Below are positions 8,781 through 16,741 of a stretch of 38,534 nt of DNA, piece after piece. Position 1 is the first letter of the stretch. Each line of letters begins with the position of its first letter. Source of the DNA: an uncultured Clostridia bacterium (GTDB taxonomy: Bacteria > Bacillota > Clostridia > Christensenellales > UBA1242); the NCBI GenBank assembly GCA_944376845.1, contig CALWDZ010000011.1, forward strand, positions 1-38,534, in the 5' to 3' direction. Below the pieces are notes generated by a model. That model saw only the letters and a program-made list of their open reading frames with translations, did no database searches and was not told the DNA's origin. The position numbers and the translations under genes were made by a program.

Positions 8781-10517
8781 TTATCTCCTATTATTTATTT
8801 CATTTAAAAGAAGCGTTTTGAAATCTTCAAGTTTAAATTCGATGGTGTTATTTTGTCCACGCTTTCTTACAGAAATGACGTCTTTTTCGATTTCATTTTC
8901 GCCGATTATTATAACATATGGCACTTTTTGAGAAATAGCACCACGAAGTTTGTACCCGAGTTTTTCATTACGTTTATCAAGTTCTGCCCTAATGTTTGCC
9001 GATTTTAAAGTGCTTTCTATATTTTCGCACTGTGATAAAAACTTTTCGCTGATTGGTATTATCTCCACTTGCACAGGGCTAAGCCATGTAGGAAATGCAC
9101 CTGCGTAATTTTCAGTTATGATGCCCAAAAATCTATCTATTGAACCATATATAACACGGTGAAGCATAAGTGGTTCTTTTCTCTCGCCGTCTTCGTCAAC
9201 ATAGTCAATGCCAAAGCGCTTTGGAAGTTGCATATCAAGTTGAATGGTACCACACTGCCAAGTTCTACCTATGGCATCTTTGATGTGTATATCTATTTTT
9301 GGACCATAGAACGCACCGTCACCTTCATTTATTACATACTCCTTGCCAATATGCTCTAATGCGCTCTTTAAACTGTTTTCAGCAAACTCCCAATCAGATA
9401 TTTCTCCAATGTGGCTTTCTGGCATAGTTGAAAGTTCCAAATGATAAGTAAGTCCAAAAGTACCATACATCTCATCCACAAGTGAAAGTATGTTCTTGAC
9501 TTCTTGTTCAAGTTGGTCAGCTTTTAAAAATATATGTGCATCATCTTGTGTAAAACATCTTACACGGAAAAGCCCGTGAAGCGTTCCGCTCGCCTCTTGG
9601 CGATGTACTTTACCAAGTTCAGCAACGCGTAGTGGAAGGTCTTTATATGAATGCAAACCTTCTTTATAGTAAATAAGTCCGCCCGGGCAATTCATTGGCT
9701 TTATAGCGAAGTCATCATCTTCAACTTTAAAGGTGTACATATTGTTTTGATAGTGGTCCCAATGTCCTGAAATTTCCCAAAGTTTTCTGTTCATTGCCAT
9801 TGGAGTTTCTATCTCCAAATATCCCGCACGTGAATGCACTTCACGCCAATATTTTATAAGTTCATTTTTTATAATAACACCTTTTGGCATATAAAATGGC
9901 ATACCTGGTGCATAGTCAGAAATAAAGAATAACCCAAGTTCTTTGCCGAGTTTTCTATGGTCACGCTTTTCTGCCTCTTCAAGCATCTTTAAGTAATCTT
10001 TTAGTTCTTGTTTCTCTAAAAAGCCGTAGACATATATTCTTTGCATCATCTTGTTCTTTTCGCTTCCGCGCCAATACGCACCTGAAACACGGTTTATTTT
10101 GAAAGCAAAACCACGAAGATACTTTGTGTTTTCAACATGAGGCCCTTTGCAAAGGTCCACAAACAAGTCTCCTAAACTATAAATAGAGATTTCGCTTCCC
10201 TCCTGTAAATCGTTTATAAGTTCCACCTTGTATGGCTGGTCCTTAAACATTTCAAGTGCTTCAGTTCTTGATAAAACAGTTTTGGTCATATCAAGATTTT
10301 GCGAAATAATTTCACGCATCTTGTCTTCGATTTTTCCAAAGTCTTCTGGAGTTAAGTTATGCTCCATATCAAAGTCATAATAAAAGCCATTGTCTATTGC
10401 TGGCCCAATGCCAAATTTGACATCATCGCCAAAAATGCTTTTGACTGCTGCGGCTAGTACATGTGCCATAGTGTGCCTTGATTTGTAAAGTAGTTGTTCT
10501 TTTTCTTTATTTTCCAT
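8781..10517 (-). CDS. thrS: Threonyl-tRNA synthetase lacking the TGS domain
   Basis: This enzyme charges tRNA-Thr. Its 578 residues start directly at the editing (N2) domain, with HTMAH (H15, H19) and LCKGPHV (C123, H127). The class II catalytic core carries the zinc ligands C277 (MNCPG), H328 (DDAHIF) and H453 (LMLHRV), and an anticodon-binding domain ends the protein. The roughly 60-residue N-terminal TGS domain of the 640-residue standard form is absent. The ATG follows AAAAGGAGA, and just upstream is the T-box terminator, so no room exists for a missed N-terminus. Expression should be controlled by the T-box leader. It heads the thrS-rmlA-like-greA-uppP run. Confidence 0.96.
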   Translation of the reverse strand: MENKEKEQLLYKSRHTMAHVLAAAVKSIFGDDVKFGIGPAIDNGFYYDFDMEHNLTPEDFGKIEDKMREIISQNLDMTKTVLSRTEALEMFKDQPYKVELINDLQEGSEISIYSLGDLFVDLCKGPHVENTKYLRGFAFKINRVSGAYWRGSEKNKMMQRIYVYGFLEKQELKDYLKMLEEAEKRDHRKLGKELGLFFISDYAPGMPFYMPKGVIIKNELIKYWREVHSRAGYLEIETPMAMNRKLWEISGHWDHYQNNMYTFKVEDDDFAIKPMNCPGGLIYYKEGLHSYKDLPLRVAELGKVHRQEASGTLHGLFRVRCFTQDDAHIFLKADQLEQEVKNILSLVDEMYGTFGLTYHLELSTMPESHIGEISDWEFAENSLKSALEHIGKEYVINEGDGAFYGPKIDIHIKDAIGRTWQCGTIQLDMQLPKRFGIDYVDEDGERKEPLMLHRVIYGSIDRFLGIITENYAGAFPTWLSPVQVEIIPISEKFLSQCENIESTLKSANIRAELDKRNEKLGYKLRGAISQKVPYVIIIGENEIEKDVISVRKRGQNNTIEFKLEDFKTLLLNEINNRR

Positions 10518-10765
10518 AATTTTCTCCTTTTAAATAAAAAAGTCCTTTAGAGTTTTACTCTAAGGACGCAAAATAAATTTACGCGGTTCCACCTTAGTTA
10601 CAAACACAAAGTTTGTCACCTTGATTTGTGGACTTGGTGCCACTAAACCTTATCCAAAAAAGTGGTACAAAAAAAGCATTTTCAGGCGAATTCCAGCCAC
10701 GTTCGCCACTCTCTGTGAAAAGAGGCTTTTTTTACATGTCTTTTCTATAGATAAATTACACCATA
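10518..10765 (-). promoter_or_regulatory. T-box riboswitch leader of thrS (threonine specifier ACC)
   Basis: The minus-strand leader contains the T-box core AAGGTGGAACCGCG (10582-10595), which pairs with the uncharged tRNA 3' end in the antiterminator. A terminator follows: a 12-nt arm pair (GTCCTTTAGAG region, 10542-10567) with a T-run. Stem I shows the typical AGAGAG and GGCTGGAA elements. A likely specifier is ACC followed by A at 10664-10666 (minus strand), a Thr codon, which agrees with the gene it controls. Uncharged tRNA-Thr should stabilise the antiterminator and raise thrS expression. Confidence 0.92.
10536..10567 (-). terminator. T-box-controlled terminator before thrS
   Basis: The stem GTCCTTTAGAGT with ACTCTAAGGAC is followed on the minus strand by TTTTTT. 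The upstream arm overlaps the antiterminator region next to the T-box core, the usual mutually exclusive arrangement. Confidence 0.9.
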
Positions 10766-10793
10766 AGTATACGCTAAAAATTTTTTTTGTCAA
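10766..10793 (-). promoter_or_regulatory. thrS operon promoter
   Basis: A perfect -35 TTGACA (10788-10793), a 16-nt spacer and TATACT (10766-10771) precede the T-box leader. The promoter starts 10 bp past the stop of the membrane-protein gene upstream. Confidence 0.75.
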
Positions 10794-10802
10794 ACTTTTT
10801 TA

Positions 10803-11351
10803 CTATTCTAAATTGTCATTTTTTGAATCTTCATCAGTTTCAATAACGATTTCTGGCGTAGTGTCATCAACTTTTTGAGTGTCAGTTGTGCGCTCAAAAT
10901 ACAAAAGTAGCAAAAAGCCAATAAGACTAATTCCAAGTTCTACAAACACACCCGCGCCAAAAACCAAACCATAAATATCGTTTGCCAATATTGTGAACCA
11001 GAGCAAAAATGCTTCTACAACTAAAAATGCCATGAGCATAATTAACGCAAGTTTAATAAGTATGTACGATGTAACGCGACCAATTGAAATTGAGAACTTT
11101 ATAGCGCCAGCGCCGTCTAAAATTTCAAGTATGGAAATTGTTGCAATGAAAAGTAAAAGCATAAACACAAGCACATGGAAGATATTTGCAAGTACCCACC
11201 AAGCACCAAGTCCAGATACGGTTGCCATAACAAAACCATTTATTCCTAAAACATCTGGCACAACTAAAAAAGCAAAGAACATACAAACAAGCCCAATAAC
11301 AGATATTAAAAGTGCAATAAAATATTGATATTTTTGTTTTAATAATTTCAT
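10803..11351 (-). CDS. Hypothetical four-pass membrane protein with acidic C-terminal tail
   Basis: I do not recognise this 182-residue protein. It has four hydrophobic segments (about residues 12-32, 45-75, 90-120 and 128-150), separated by short loops. The last 30 residues form an acidic, hydrophilic tail (EIVIETDEDSKND) that is likely cytoplasmic. No catalytic motif was seen. The ATG follows TGGAG by 7 nt and is preceded by its own promoter. It lies just upstream of the thrS promoter on the same strand, with no obvious terminator between. Confidence 0.65.
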   Translation of the reverse strand: MKLLKQKYQYFIALLISVIGLVCMFFAFLVVPDVLGINGFVMATVSGLGAWWVLANIFHVLVFMLLLFIATISILEILDGAGAIKFSISIGRVTSYILIKLALIMLMAFLVVEAFLLWFTILANDIYGLVFGAGVFVELGISLIGFLLLLYFERTTDTQKVDDTTPEIVIETDEDSKNDNLE

Positions 11352-11367
11352 AATTTACTCCATATAT

Positions 11368-11397
11368 ATTATACACCATACAAATTTTGTTTTTCAA
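11368..11397 (-). promoter_or_regulatory. Promoter of the four-pass membrane protein gene
   Basis: TTGAAA (11392-11397), an 18-nt spacer and a perfect TATAAT (11368-11373), 16 nt before the start codon. The interval from here to the tRNA-Glu promoter (11400-11520) holds only AT-rich sequence with a weak AAGTGC/GCACTT inverted repeat; I see no gene in it. Confidence 0.65.
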
Positions 11398-11521
11398 CTA
11401 AATAACAAAAAATTGTAAGGCTGTGATTATATATGCAAAAAAAGTACAATAAGTGCATTTTTTGTTGTTTTTTAGCACTTACTTTTATATCACCCTTGCG
11501 TTATTTGGTCTAATTTTTTTG

Positions 11522-11550
11522 TTGACAAAATCACGATAGTTTGGTACTCT
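11522..11550 (+). promoter_or_regulatory. tRNA-Glu promoter
   Basis: A perfect TTGACA (11522-11527), a 17-nt spacer and TACTCT (11545-11550) lie 10 nt before the mature tRNA 5' end. The -10 matches consensus at three positions, including the key first two and last. Confidence 0.6.
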
Positions 11551-11560
11551 ATTTTAGCAT

Positions 11561-11635
11561 GGCCTTATGGTCAAGGGGTTAAGACGCCACCCTCTCAAGG
11601 TGGAATCACGAGTTCGAATCTCGTTAAGGCTACCA
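11561..11635 (+). tRNA. tRNA-Glu (anticodon CTC), CCA encoded
   Basis: The 75-nt gene folds as a cloverleaf. The acceptor stem is GGCCTTA/TAAGGCT with a G-U first pair, followed by ACCA. The anticodon arm is CCACC-CTCTCAA-GGTGG, giving anticodon CTC (codon GAG), and the T-arm is CGAG-TTCGAAT-CTCG. The sequence resembles Bacillota tRNA-Glu genes. It is a single-gene transcript between its own promoter and terminator. Confidence 0.95.
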
Positions 11636-11667
11636 AAAAACCGCAACAAATTATTGCGGTTTTTTTA
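11635..11667. terminator. Bidirectional terminator between tRNA-Glu and a lipoprotein gene
   Basis: The stem CCGCAA/TTGCGG (11641-11659) is flanked by an A-run on the left and a T-run on the right. It can end tRNA-Glu transcription on the plus strand and the convergent lipoprotein transcript on the minus strand. Confidence 0.85.
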
Positions 11668-11673
11668 ATCTTT

Positions 11674-12594
11674 TTAAATTGTTTCTGAAAAGCCATTTGA
11701 ATAACTAAATACATAGCCTCCGTCAGTAACTGTTATTGTAAATGTAACTACTGTTTGTTGATTTGATGAGTTTTTAAGTTTGACATTATAAACATTTTCT
11801 GACTGCTGTGTTATTTCGTATTCAAGTTCACCTTGGTGTGACTCAAATTCAAGTTCCAAACTTTTGTTATTTCTTTTATTTTCAAATTCAACTTGTGTTT
11901 CGCTTACTTTGTTGCCATTTTGATATATGCTGTATTTATATTCAATCTCTGCATTTTCTTTTTCATGCTCGATTAATACATATTGATTTGGGTCGTTTTG
12001 GTCATAAGTTTTAAACTCAAGTTCAACTTCAGTTTTATTCCCTTCTTTTTCGTACTCTCGCTTGCCTTCAACTTGATAAGTATTTTCGCCGTCAACCAAC
12101 ACACCTTCAAGCGTTGTATTGATTTCTTGTTCTATTTCATCATCGTCAATTTCTTCTTTAGTGGTGGTGTCAATTTCTTTATAATACATAACTAAATTTT
12201 TTTGACCTTCCAAAGTAGGAATTGTAAAAGTCATCTTTAAGTTGTATGTATTATAATATTCATCTGTTGAATCAACTTCTGAATTGGTGAAATATTGATC
12301 AGTGCTATTTTTTAACATACCCTGAAACATTGCCATATATGATGCCAAATCTTGCACATCTTTTTCTGAAACAGAGTCAGGGCGCGTTTCCCCTGCCAAT
12401 GTTTGACTAAGTGTACTTGATAAGTTCCCTGCATCTTGCATTTGCAAATAGTTGACACTTGACAATGCCGCCATTGCATAAAAGTCTTGAGCGCTAGTTG
12501 CTTCTTGTTCATCTCCACAAGCAGAGAGTGTAGCAGCACTTCCCGCTAAAAATATCAAAGAAAAACTAAGTAGTAATGCTTTTTTTAATTTCAT
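11674..12594 (-). CDS. Predicted surface lipoprotein, function unknown
   Basis: The start is the ATG at 12594, five nt after GGGAGG; the longer frame to 12621 has no such site. The 306-residue protein starts with a lipoprotein signal peptide (KLKK, hydrophobic core, then the lipobox LSAC with Cys at about residue 26). It should be lipid-anchored on the outer face of the membrane. The mature part is acidic and rich in E, N, T and Q. From about residue 95 it shows regularly alternating polar and hydrophobic residues, suggesting a beta-rich fold. I recognise no family. It is adjacent to another lipoprotein gene on the same strand but has its own promoter. Confidence 0.75.
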   Translation of the reverse strand: MKLKKALLLSFSLIFLAGSAATLSACGDEQEATSAQDFYAMAALSSVNYLQMQDAGNLSSTLSQTLAGETRPDSVSEKDVQDLASYMAMFQGMLKNSTDQYFTNSEVDSTDEYYNTYNLKMTFTIPTLEGQKNLVMYYKEIDTTTKEEIDDDEIEQEINTTLEGVLVDGENTYQVEGKREYEKEGNKTEVELEFKTYDQNDPNQYVLIEHEKENAEIEYKYSIYQNGNKVSETQVEFENKRNNKSLELEFESHQGELEYEITQQSENVYNVKLKNSSNQQTVVTFTITVTDGGYVFSYSNGFSETI

Positions 12595-12611
12595 ATCTAC
12601 CTCCCAAAAAA

Positions 12612-12641
12612 ATCGTAACATATGAATAACTTCAGCGTCAA
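12612..12641 (-). promoter_or_regulatory. Promoter of the lipoprotein gene ending at 11674
   Basis: TTGACG (12636-12641), an 18-nt spacer and TACGAT (12612-12617) lie 17 nt before the ATG at 12594. Between here and the upstream lipoprotein stop is an imperfect hairpin (AAAGTGTTT with AAACACCTTT) without a T-run. Confidence 0.5.
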
Positions 12642-12704
12642 ATCAATATTATGGTTTTTTATGGCATATAAAGGTGTTTTATATCAAACGAAACACTTTA
12701 TATT

Positions 12705-13520
12705 TTATAATGAAATATCAAAATCCGCTTCTGTATAGCCTTCCAAACTAGTGGTTGGCATATTTAAGTTTACATTGCCATAATCATATTCTAAAAACAT
12801 ATTGGTTTCTGTTTCAAGTTCATTTGCAACATATTCTTTAACATTGATTGTGTACTCTTTTATTTTGTTATCGCGAATTTTATATTGTTTTGTAGTAACA
12901 GTTTTTTCTTCATCGGCATCTAGAGATGACTGCACTATTTGTGTAAATACAAAAGTTAAATCATAAGAACCGTCACTACTTTTTGTAAGTTCCATAGTTA
13001 TGTCTTCAAGCGCGAGTTCGTCTTCTGTTGGTGCAGAAACAACAGTTAATGTGGTTTGATAATTTATATAATCTTCAAAATCCCCCTCATAAACTTGATA
13101 TGCTTTTTCTTTATCATTTAACCTATATGTAACATCGCCAATTTTGCCCATATAATATTCTGTGCTGGCTTTTGTTACTAATTCGCCTTTTACTGCACCC
13201 TCCATATTTAAAGTGGCTTTAAGTTTTGTTGTTTGATATGCAACATTTGTGTCTACGTCAACACGCAGTGTACTATCTTGAGTTGTAACTGTACGAGTGC
13301 CATCTTGATTTGTTTCTCCTTTGTAAGTCATCTTTATTTCATAATCACCAACAGTTTCAGCAACTTCTGCGCTGAGCGCATTGTTTAATGCGTCAAGTGC
13401 CTCCTGTCTTTCAATTGGTTCACCCCCACAAGCAGTTAAAAATAAAGCAAATACAAACACTAGTGCTACAAGTAAAGTTGAATACACGCGGTTAATTTTT
13501 TTTGTTTTTTCTATTCCCAT
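12705..13520 (-). CDS. Predicted surface lipoprotein, function unknown
   Basis: This 271-residue protein has a lipoprotein signal peptide with lipobox LTAC (Cys at about residue 31) followed by GGE. The mature part reads as a beta-rich domain with alternating patterns (YEIKMTYKGETN, TVTTKQYKIRDNKIKEYTI). This is reminiscent of the half-barrel fold of LolA/LppX-like lipoproteins, but I cannot assign a family. The ATG follows AAGGAGG at good spacing. It is divergent from the DUF4832 protein gene, with which it shares a 112-bp intergenic region. Confidence 0.75.
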   Translation of the reverse strand: MGIEKTKKINRVYSTLLVALVFVFALFLTACGGEPIERQEALDALNNALSAEVAETVGDYEIKMTYKGETNQDGTRTVTTQDSTLRVDVDTNVAYQTTKLKATLNMEGAVKGELVTKASTEYYMGKIGDVTYRLNDKEKAYQVYEGDFEDYINYQTTLTVVSAPTEDELALEDITMELTKSSDGSYDLTFVFTQIVQSSLDADEEKTVTTKQYKIRDNKIKEYTINVKEYVANELETETNMFLEYDYGNVNLNMPTTSLEGYTEADFDISL

Positions 13521-13589
13521 AATTTTTCCTCCTTAATTCTAGAATAACAAAAAAATACAAGTAAGTAAAGTTTTAAACATCAAAAAAAT

Positions 13590-13618
13590 TTGCGAAAACA
13601 ATTCTATTTCTATATACT
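13590..13618 (+). promoter_or_regulatory. Promoter of the DUF4874/DUF4832 gene, very short leader
   Basis: TTGCGA (13590-13595), a 17-nt spacer and TATACT (13613-13618) end 14 nt before the ATG. Transcription would start about 8 nt before the start codon. The leader (A-rich, AAAAAG) is too short for a normal ribosome-binding site. Confidence 0.5.
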
Positions 13619-13632
13619 ATAAAAAGAAAAAT

Positions 13633-14970
13633 ATGGTTAAAAAGATTTTTACAATCACTACATTTGTACTTTCGGCACTTTTTGCTGCGGCACTGGTGCT
13701 ACTTTTAATGTTTTGGCAAGTACCTTTATTTAACTATTATCAAAACTTAGATTATTCTATATCAAATGAATATATTAAAAACCCAGACCAAGGCTTTTAT
13801 AGGACAGTTTTTATAAAACTCACCGAAGATGGCGGAACTTTTACTCCGGTTTTATATGAAGATTTTCAAATGTATCATCTTCGCATAGATATAAGTGATT
13901 TTTCTGATGAAATATCTTATCAAGCACAAAGAACGCTAAGAAGTGCACTTAGTTTTTACTCTCAAAATCAAAAAAATTTGATAGTTAGGTTTAGTTATGA
14001 TCCACATTTTGAAGGCACAGCAAATAACGAACCACCTATCGACACAATAATTTCACATATTGGTGAACTCGCCGAAATATTAAATGATTTTGCACCAACA
14101 ATCACCGCAATTGAGGCGGGTATGATTGGTCCTTGGGGCGAAATGCATACAAGCGAAATTACCACATCTGAAAATATAAACAAAGTGATTGATGCTTGGC
14201 TAAATAATTGCCCTGACCTTTGTGTACTTGTACGCACTCCCAAGATGATATATGACTATCTCGGAATAGATTTTAACAATATCTCTAGCCACACCTTTAC
14301 TTTAGACGAAAAAACTATAAGGCTAGGACTTTTTAACGATGCCTTTTTGTCCACCGAAAACGATTTAGGAACATACACCTATGACCGCGAAGAAGAAATC
14401 AACTGGATAAGCCAAAATATAACGCACACACCTTATGGCGGAGAAGTGCTATCTTCAAGCATTGGTCTAAATAATTTCCCAAACTGCCTTGATGAGATGT
14501 ATGCATTAAACCTTTCATACCTTAACTATGAGTATCAAGAAAGTGTTATAGAACAATGGAAAAACACGGAATATCAAAACTCTTCCGCCTTTGACTACAT
14601 ACAAACACATATGGGCTACCGTCCTGCACTCACCAACTCGGCATTTTGGTATAACAATGACTTTCGTAAACTTGAAATTTACCTTACCATAGAAAACAGC
14701 GGGTTTTCAAACTATGTGCGTGAAAAAGATGTTACCATTATATTTGTAGCAGAAAATGGCGAAACATATGAATATAATGTAGGTAAATTTAATGGCGAAA
14801 GAGATTTACACTTTAGTTTAACCAATTTACCACCAAAGCAAAATTTTGATGTTTATATCTCACTTTCAAACATTGTTGAAAACAAACGCACATATCCACT
14901 TCAATTTGCAAACACCACACTTTATAATTCCACCTTTCAAGCAAATCTTATTGGACATATTAAGGTTTAA
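13633..14970 (+). CDS. DUF4874/DUF4832 domain surface protein
   Basis: The 445-residue protein has one N-terminal membrane segment (about 5-30, signal anchor or signal peptide). The DUF4874-type domain follows, with its hallmark NPDQGFYR (50-57) and IEAGMIGPWGEMH (160-172). The C-terminal half has the DUF4832 pattern (YGGEV near 268, HMGYRP near 326, a beta-sandwich end). These proteins resemble glycoside-hydrolase TIM barrels and occur in secreted, carbohydrate-related contexts, but their activity is not established. It is the only plus-strand gene in this neighbourhood. Its stop overlaps that of the convergent small gene by 4 bp (shared TTTAAA). Confidence 0.8.
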   Translation: MVKKIFTITTFVLSALFAAALVLLLMFWQVPLFNYYQNLDYSISNEYIKNPDQGFYRTVFIKLTEDGGTFTPVLYEDFQMYHLRIDISDFSDEISYQAQRTLRSALSFYSQNQKNLIVRFSYDPHFEGTANNEPPIDTIISHIGELAEILNDFAPTITAIEAGMIGPWGEMHTSEITTSENINKVIDAWLNNCPDLCVLVRTPKMIYDYLGIDFNNISSHTFTLDEKTIRLGLFNDAFLSTENDLGTYTYDREEEINWISQNITHTPYGGEVLSSSIGLNNFPNCLDEMYALNLSYLNYEYQESVIEQWKNTEYQNSSAFDYIQTHMGYRPALTNSAFWYNNDFRKLEIYLTIENSGFSNYVREKDVTIIFVAENGETYEYNVGKFNGERDLHFSLTNLPPKQNFDVYISLSNIVENKRTYPLQFANTTLYNSTFQANLIGHIKV

Positions 14971-15383
14971 ATATCTAACAAGCCACTTCTATACATAGAT
15001 ATACAAACTTCTAATATTTGTTTCTTTTTTTCTCTGGCATAGTAAAAAGCCTTTGCTTCATCTTCGTTCTCATCTCCATAAATGTAAAAAATTACTATGT
15101 CCATTTTGTCAATTATGCCGTAATTTATTTCATCAATAACTTCTTCGTACATTAAACCATTATTATCTATCAAACATTCGTCATAATACTCCTTTGCCTT
15201 AACATCATCTAAAATGTATGCGTAATGTATTGACTTATTGGTTTTTGCCATTTTCTTTACAATGCGAGAAGCCACATCAACAAATTCTCCCATGCGATAA
15301 AAATAAAAGTTTTGTACCCCGTCTTGAATGTAATCTCTTAATAAAAATTCTATTTCTTCAAACTTAAAACTTAGTAAACGCAA
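14967..15383 (-). CDS. Small Rossmann-like protein, possibly SLOG-related
   Basis: This 138-residue protein is not confidently assigned. The pattern is an alternating alpha/beta fold. A first strand region YFYRMGEFVDVASRIVKKM resembles the GEFD segment of YpsA/DUF1273-type SLOG proteins, and MDIVIFYIYGDENEDEAKAFYYA with KKKQILEV resembles their C-terminal strand-helix-strand. The glycine-rich nucleotide loop typical of SLOG domains is weak or absent. The start is a TTG with no clear ribosome-binding site, so the N-terminus is uncertain. It converges on the DUF4832 gene with a 4-bp overlap. Confidence 0.5.
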   Translation of the reverse strand: MRLLSFKFEEIEFLLRDYIQDGVQNFYFYRMGEFVDVASRIVKKMAKTNKSIHYAYILDDVKAKEYYDECLIDNNGLMYEEVIDEINYGIIDKMDIVIFYIYGDENEDEAKAFYYAREKKKQILEVCISMYRSGLLDI

Positions 15384-15472
15384 ACAAAAAACATACCATA
15401 AAGTAATAAAGCGTGCACCAAAGAGTACATCTATTTAACAAAAGATTGCTCAGTTTGTCAGAAAAATGCGAT

Positions 15473-15515
15473 AAAAAAACACGACTTGGAGTATGTTTCT
15501 AAGTCGTATTTTTTT
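15473..15515. terminator. Terminator after rplA (bidirectional form)
   Basis: The stem ACGACTT (15481-15487) with AAGTCGT (15501-15507) has extra loop pairing. An A-run lies on the left (15473-15479) and a T-run on the right (15509-15515). On the minus strand it lies just after the rplA stop and should end the rpmG-rplA transcript. Confidence 0.85.
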
Positions 15516-15521
15516 AATAGA

Positions 15522-16202
15522 TTATACTCTTGTTGCGAGTTTAATTCCAGCGCCCATAGTTGTTGCTACAACAACATTACGGATATATTGTCCTTTTGCA
15601 GCGGCTGGTTTTGCTTTTATAAGTGCGCTCATTAGTGCATTATAGTTTTCAACAAGTTTGTCTTTTCCAAAACTAACTTTTCCAATTACAACATGAACAT
15701 TGTTTCCTTTGTCTAAACGATATTCAACCTTTCCGGCTTTAACATCGCTTATAGCCTTTTTAACATCCATTGTAACTGTTCCGCTCTTTGGGTTTGGCAT
15801 AAGTCCTTTTGGTCCAAGTATTCTTGCTATTCTACCAACAACGCCCATCATATCTGGTGTTGTGATGCAGACATCAAAGTCAAGCCAGTTTTCGGACTGA
15901 ATTTTTTGAACAATGTCTTCTGCTCCTACAACATCTGCGCCTGCTTCTTCTGCTTCTTTTGCCTTGTCACCTTTTGCGATAACCAAGACTTTAACTGTTT
16001 TACCTGTACCATTTGGAAGTACAACCACACCACGAACTTGTTGGTCTGCGTTTCTTCCGTCAACGCCAAGACGAACATGTAGTTCAACGGTTTCGTCAAA
16101 CTTTGCTTTTGGCAAACTTTCTAAAAGTGCAAAACCTTCTTCAACATCATAAAGTCTGTTTTCGATTTGGCTTTTTGCTTGTGTATATCTTTTACCTTTC
16201 AT
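15522..16202 (-). CDS. rplA: 50S ribosomal protein L1
   Basis: The 226-residue protein matches L1 throughout. It has the N-terminal region around [19 protein letters not shown], the central [31 protein letters not shown] block that is the L1 hallmark, and the C-terminal [15 protein letters not shown]1 binds the mobile stalk of 23S rRNA near the ribosomal E site and in many bacteria represses its own operon by binding the mRNA. It begins 11 bp after rplK with GAGGAGG as ribosome-binding site and is the last gene of the operon. Confidence 0.98.
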   Translation of the reverse strand: MKGKRYTQAKSQIENRLYDVEEGFALLESLPKAKFDETVELHVRLGVDGRNADQQVRGVVVLPNGTGKTVKVLVIAKGDKAKEAEEAGADVVGAEDIVQKIQSENWLDFDVCITTPDMMGVVGRIARILGPKGLMPNPKSGTVTMDVKKAISDVKAGKVEYRLDKGNNVHVVIGKVSFGKDKLVENYNALMSALIKAKPAAAKGQYIRNVVVATTMGAGIKLATRV

Positions 16203-16213
16203 ATTTGCCTCCT

Positions 16214-16642
16214 CTACTCTTCAACAGTCACGCCCATACTGCGTGCTGTACCCTTTATCATTTCCATAGCCTGTTCAACGCTTGATGCATTTAAATCTGG
16301 CATTTTTGTTTCAGCGATTTCGCGAACTTGTGCAAGGGTGAGTTTACCGACTTTTTGTTTGTTTGGTTTGCCTGAGCCTGACTCAAGACCTAGTGCTTTC
16401 TTTATAAGCACTGCTGCTGGTGGTGTCTTTAAGACAAAGTCATAAGACCTATCTTGATAAATAGAGATAACCACTGGGATAATAAGTCCCGCTTGGCTTG
16501 CAGTTTTGTCATTGAACTCTTTAACAAACTGCACGCTGTTTACACCGTGTGGTCCAAGAGAAGAACCAACTGGTGGACCGGCTGTTGCTTTGCCGGCTGG
16601 CAATTGTAATTTTACAACTGCGGTTAATTTTTTTGCTGGCAT
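16214..16642 (-). CDS. rplK: 50S ribosomal protein L11
   Basis: The 142-residue protein is L11 by its N-terminal [19 protein letters not shown], the segment [20 protein letters not shown], and the C-terminal rRNA-binding domain with [11 protein letters not shown] at the end. L11 binds the GTPase centre of 23S rRNA. The length is standard. It is preceded by AGGAGG and by a structured leader that may bind L1, and is followed by rplA. Confidence 0.98.
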   Translation of the reverse strand: MPAKKLTAVVKLQLPAGKATAGPPVGSSLGPHGVNSVQFVKEFNDKTASQAGLIIPVVISIYQDRSYDFVLKTPPAAVLIKKALGLESGSGKPNKQKVGKLTLAQVREIAETKMPDLNASSVEQAMEMIKGTARSMGVTVEE

Positions 16643-16741
16643 AAATTTTTCCTCCTATGTGGTGATACCAAGATGCATGCAAAAATTTACATCTCTCCCA
16701 CGAAATTTATTTTAACAAGGCATTGCCTTGAAAAAACCTAA
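16643..16741 (-). promoter_or_regulatory. Structured rplK leader with possible L1-binding site
   Basis: The 99-nt gap between nusG and rplK carries, on the minus strand, GTGGGAG (16695-16701) followed by an AGATG/CATCT stem and closing GTGG/CCAC pairs before the rplK ribosome-binding site. The sequence resembles the GGUGGGAGGC segment of the 23S rRNA L1 stalk, which would let L1 repress rplK-rplA. Just after nusG lies a short palindrome, CAAGGCATTGCCTTG. The L1 role is inferred from this mimicry. Confidence 0.45.

Noticed and set aside
11161..11397. Open frame of 90 codons (minus) overlapping the four-pass membrane protein start
   Set aside because: It is in another frame over the hydrophobic gene, has no ribosome-binding site and includes the promoter.
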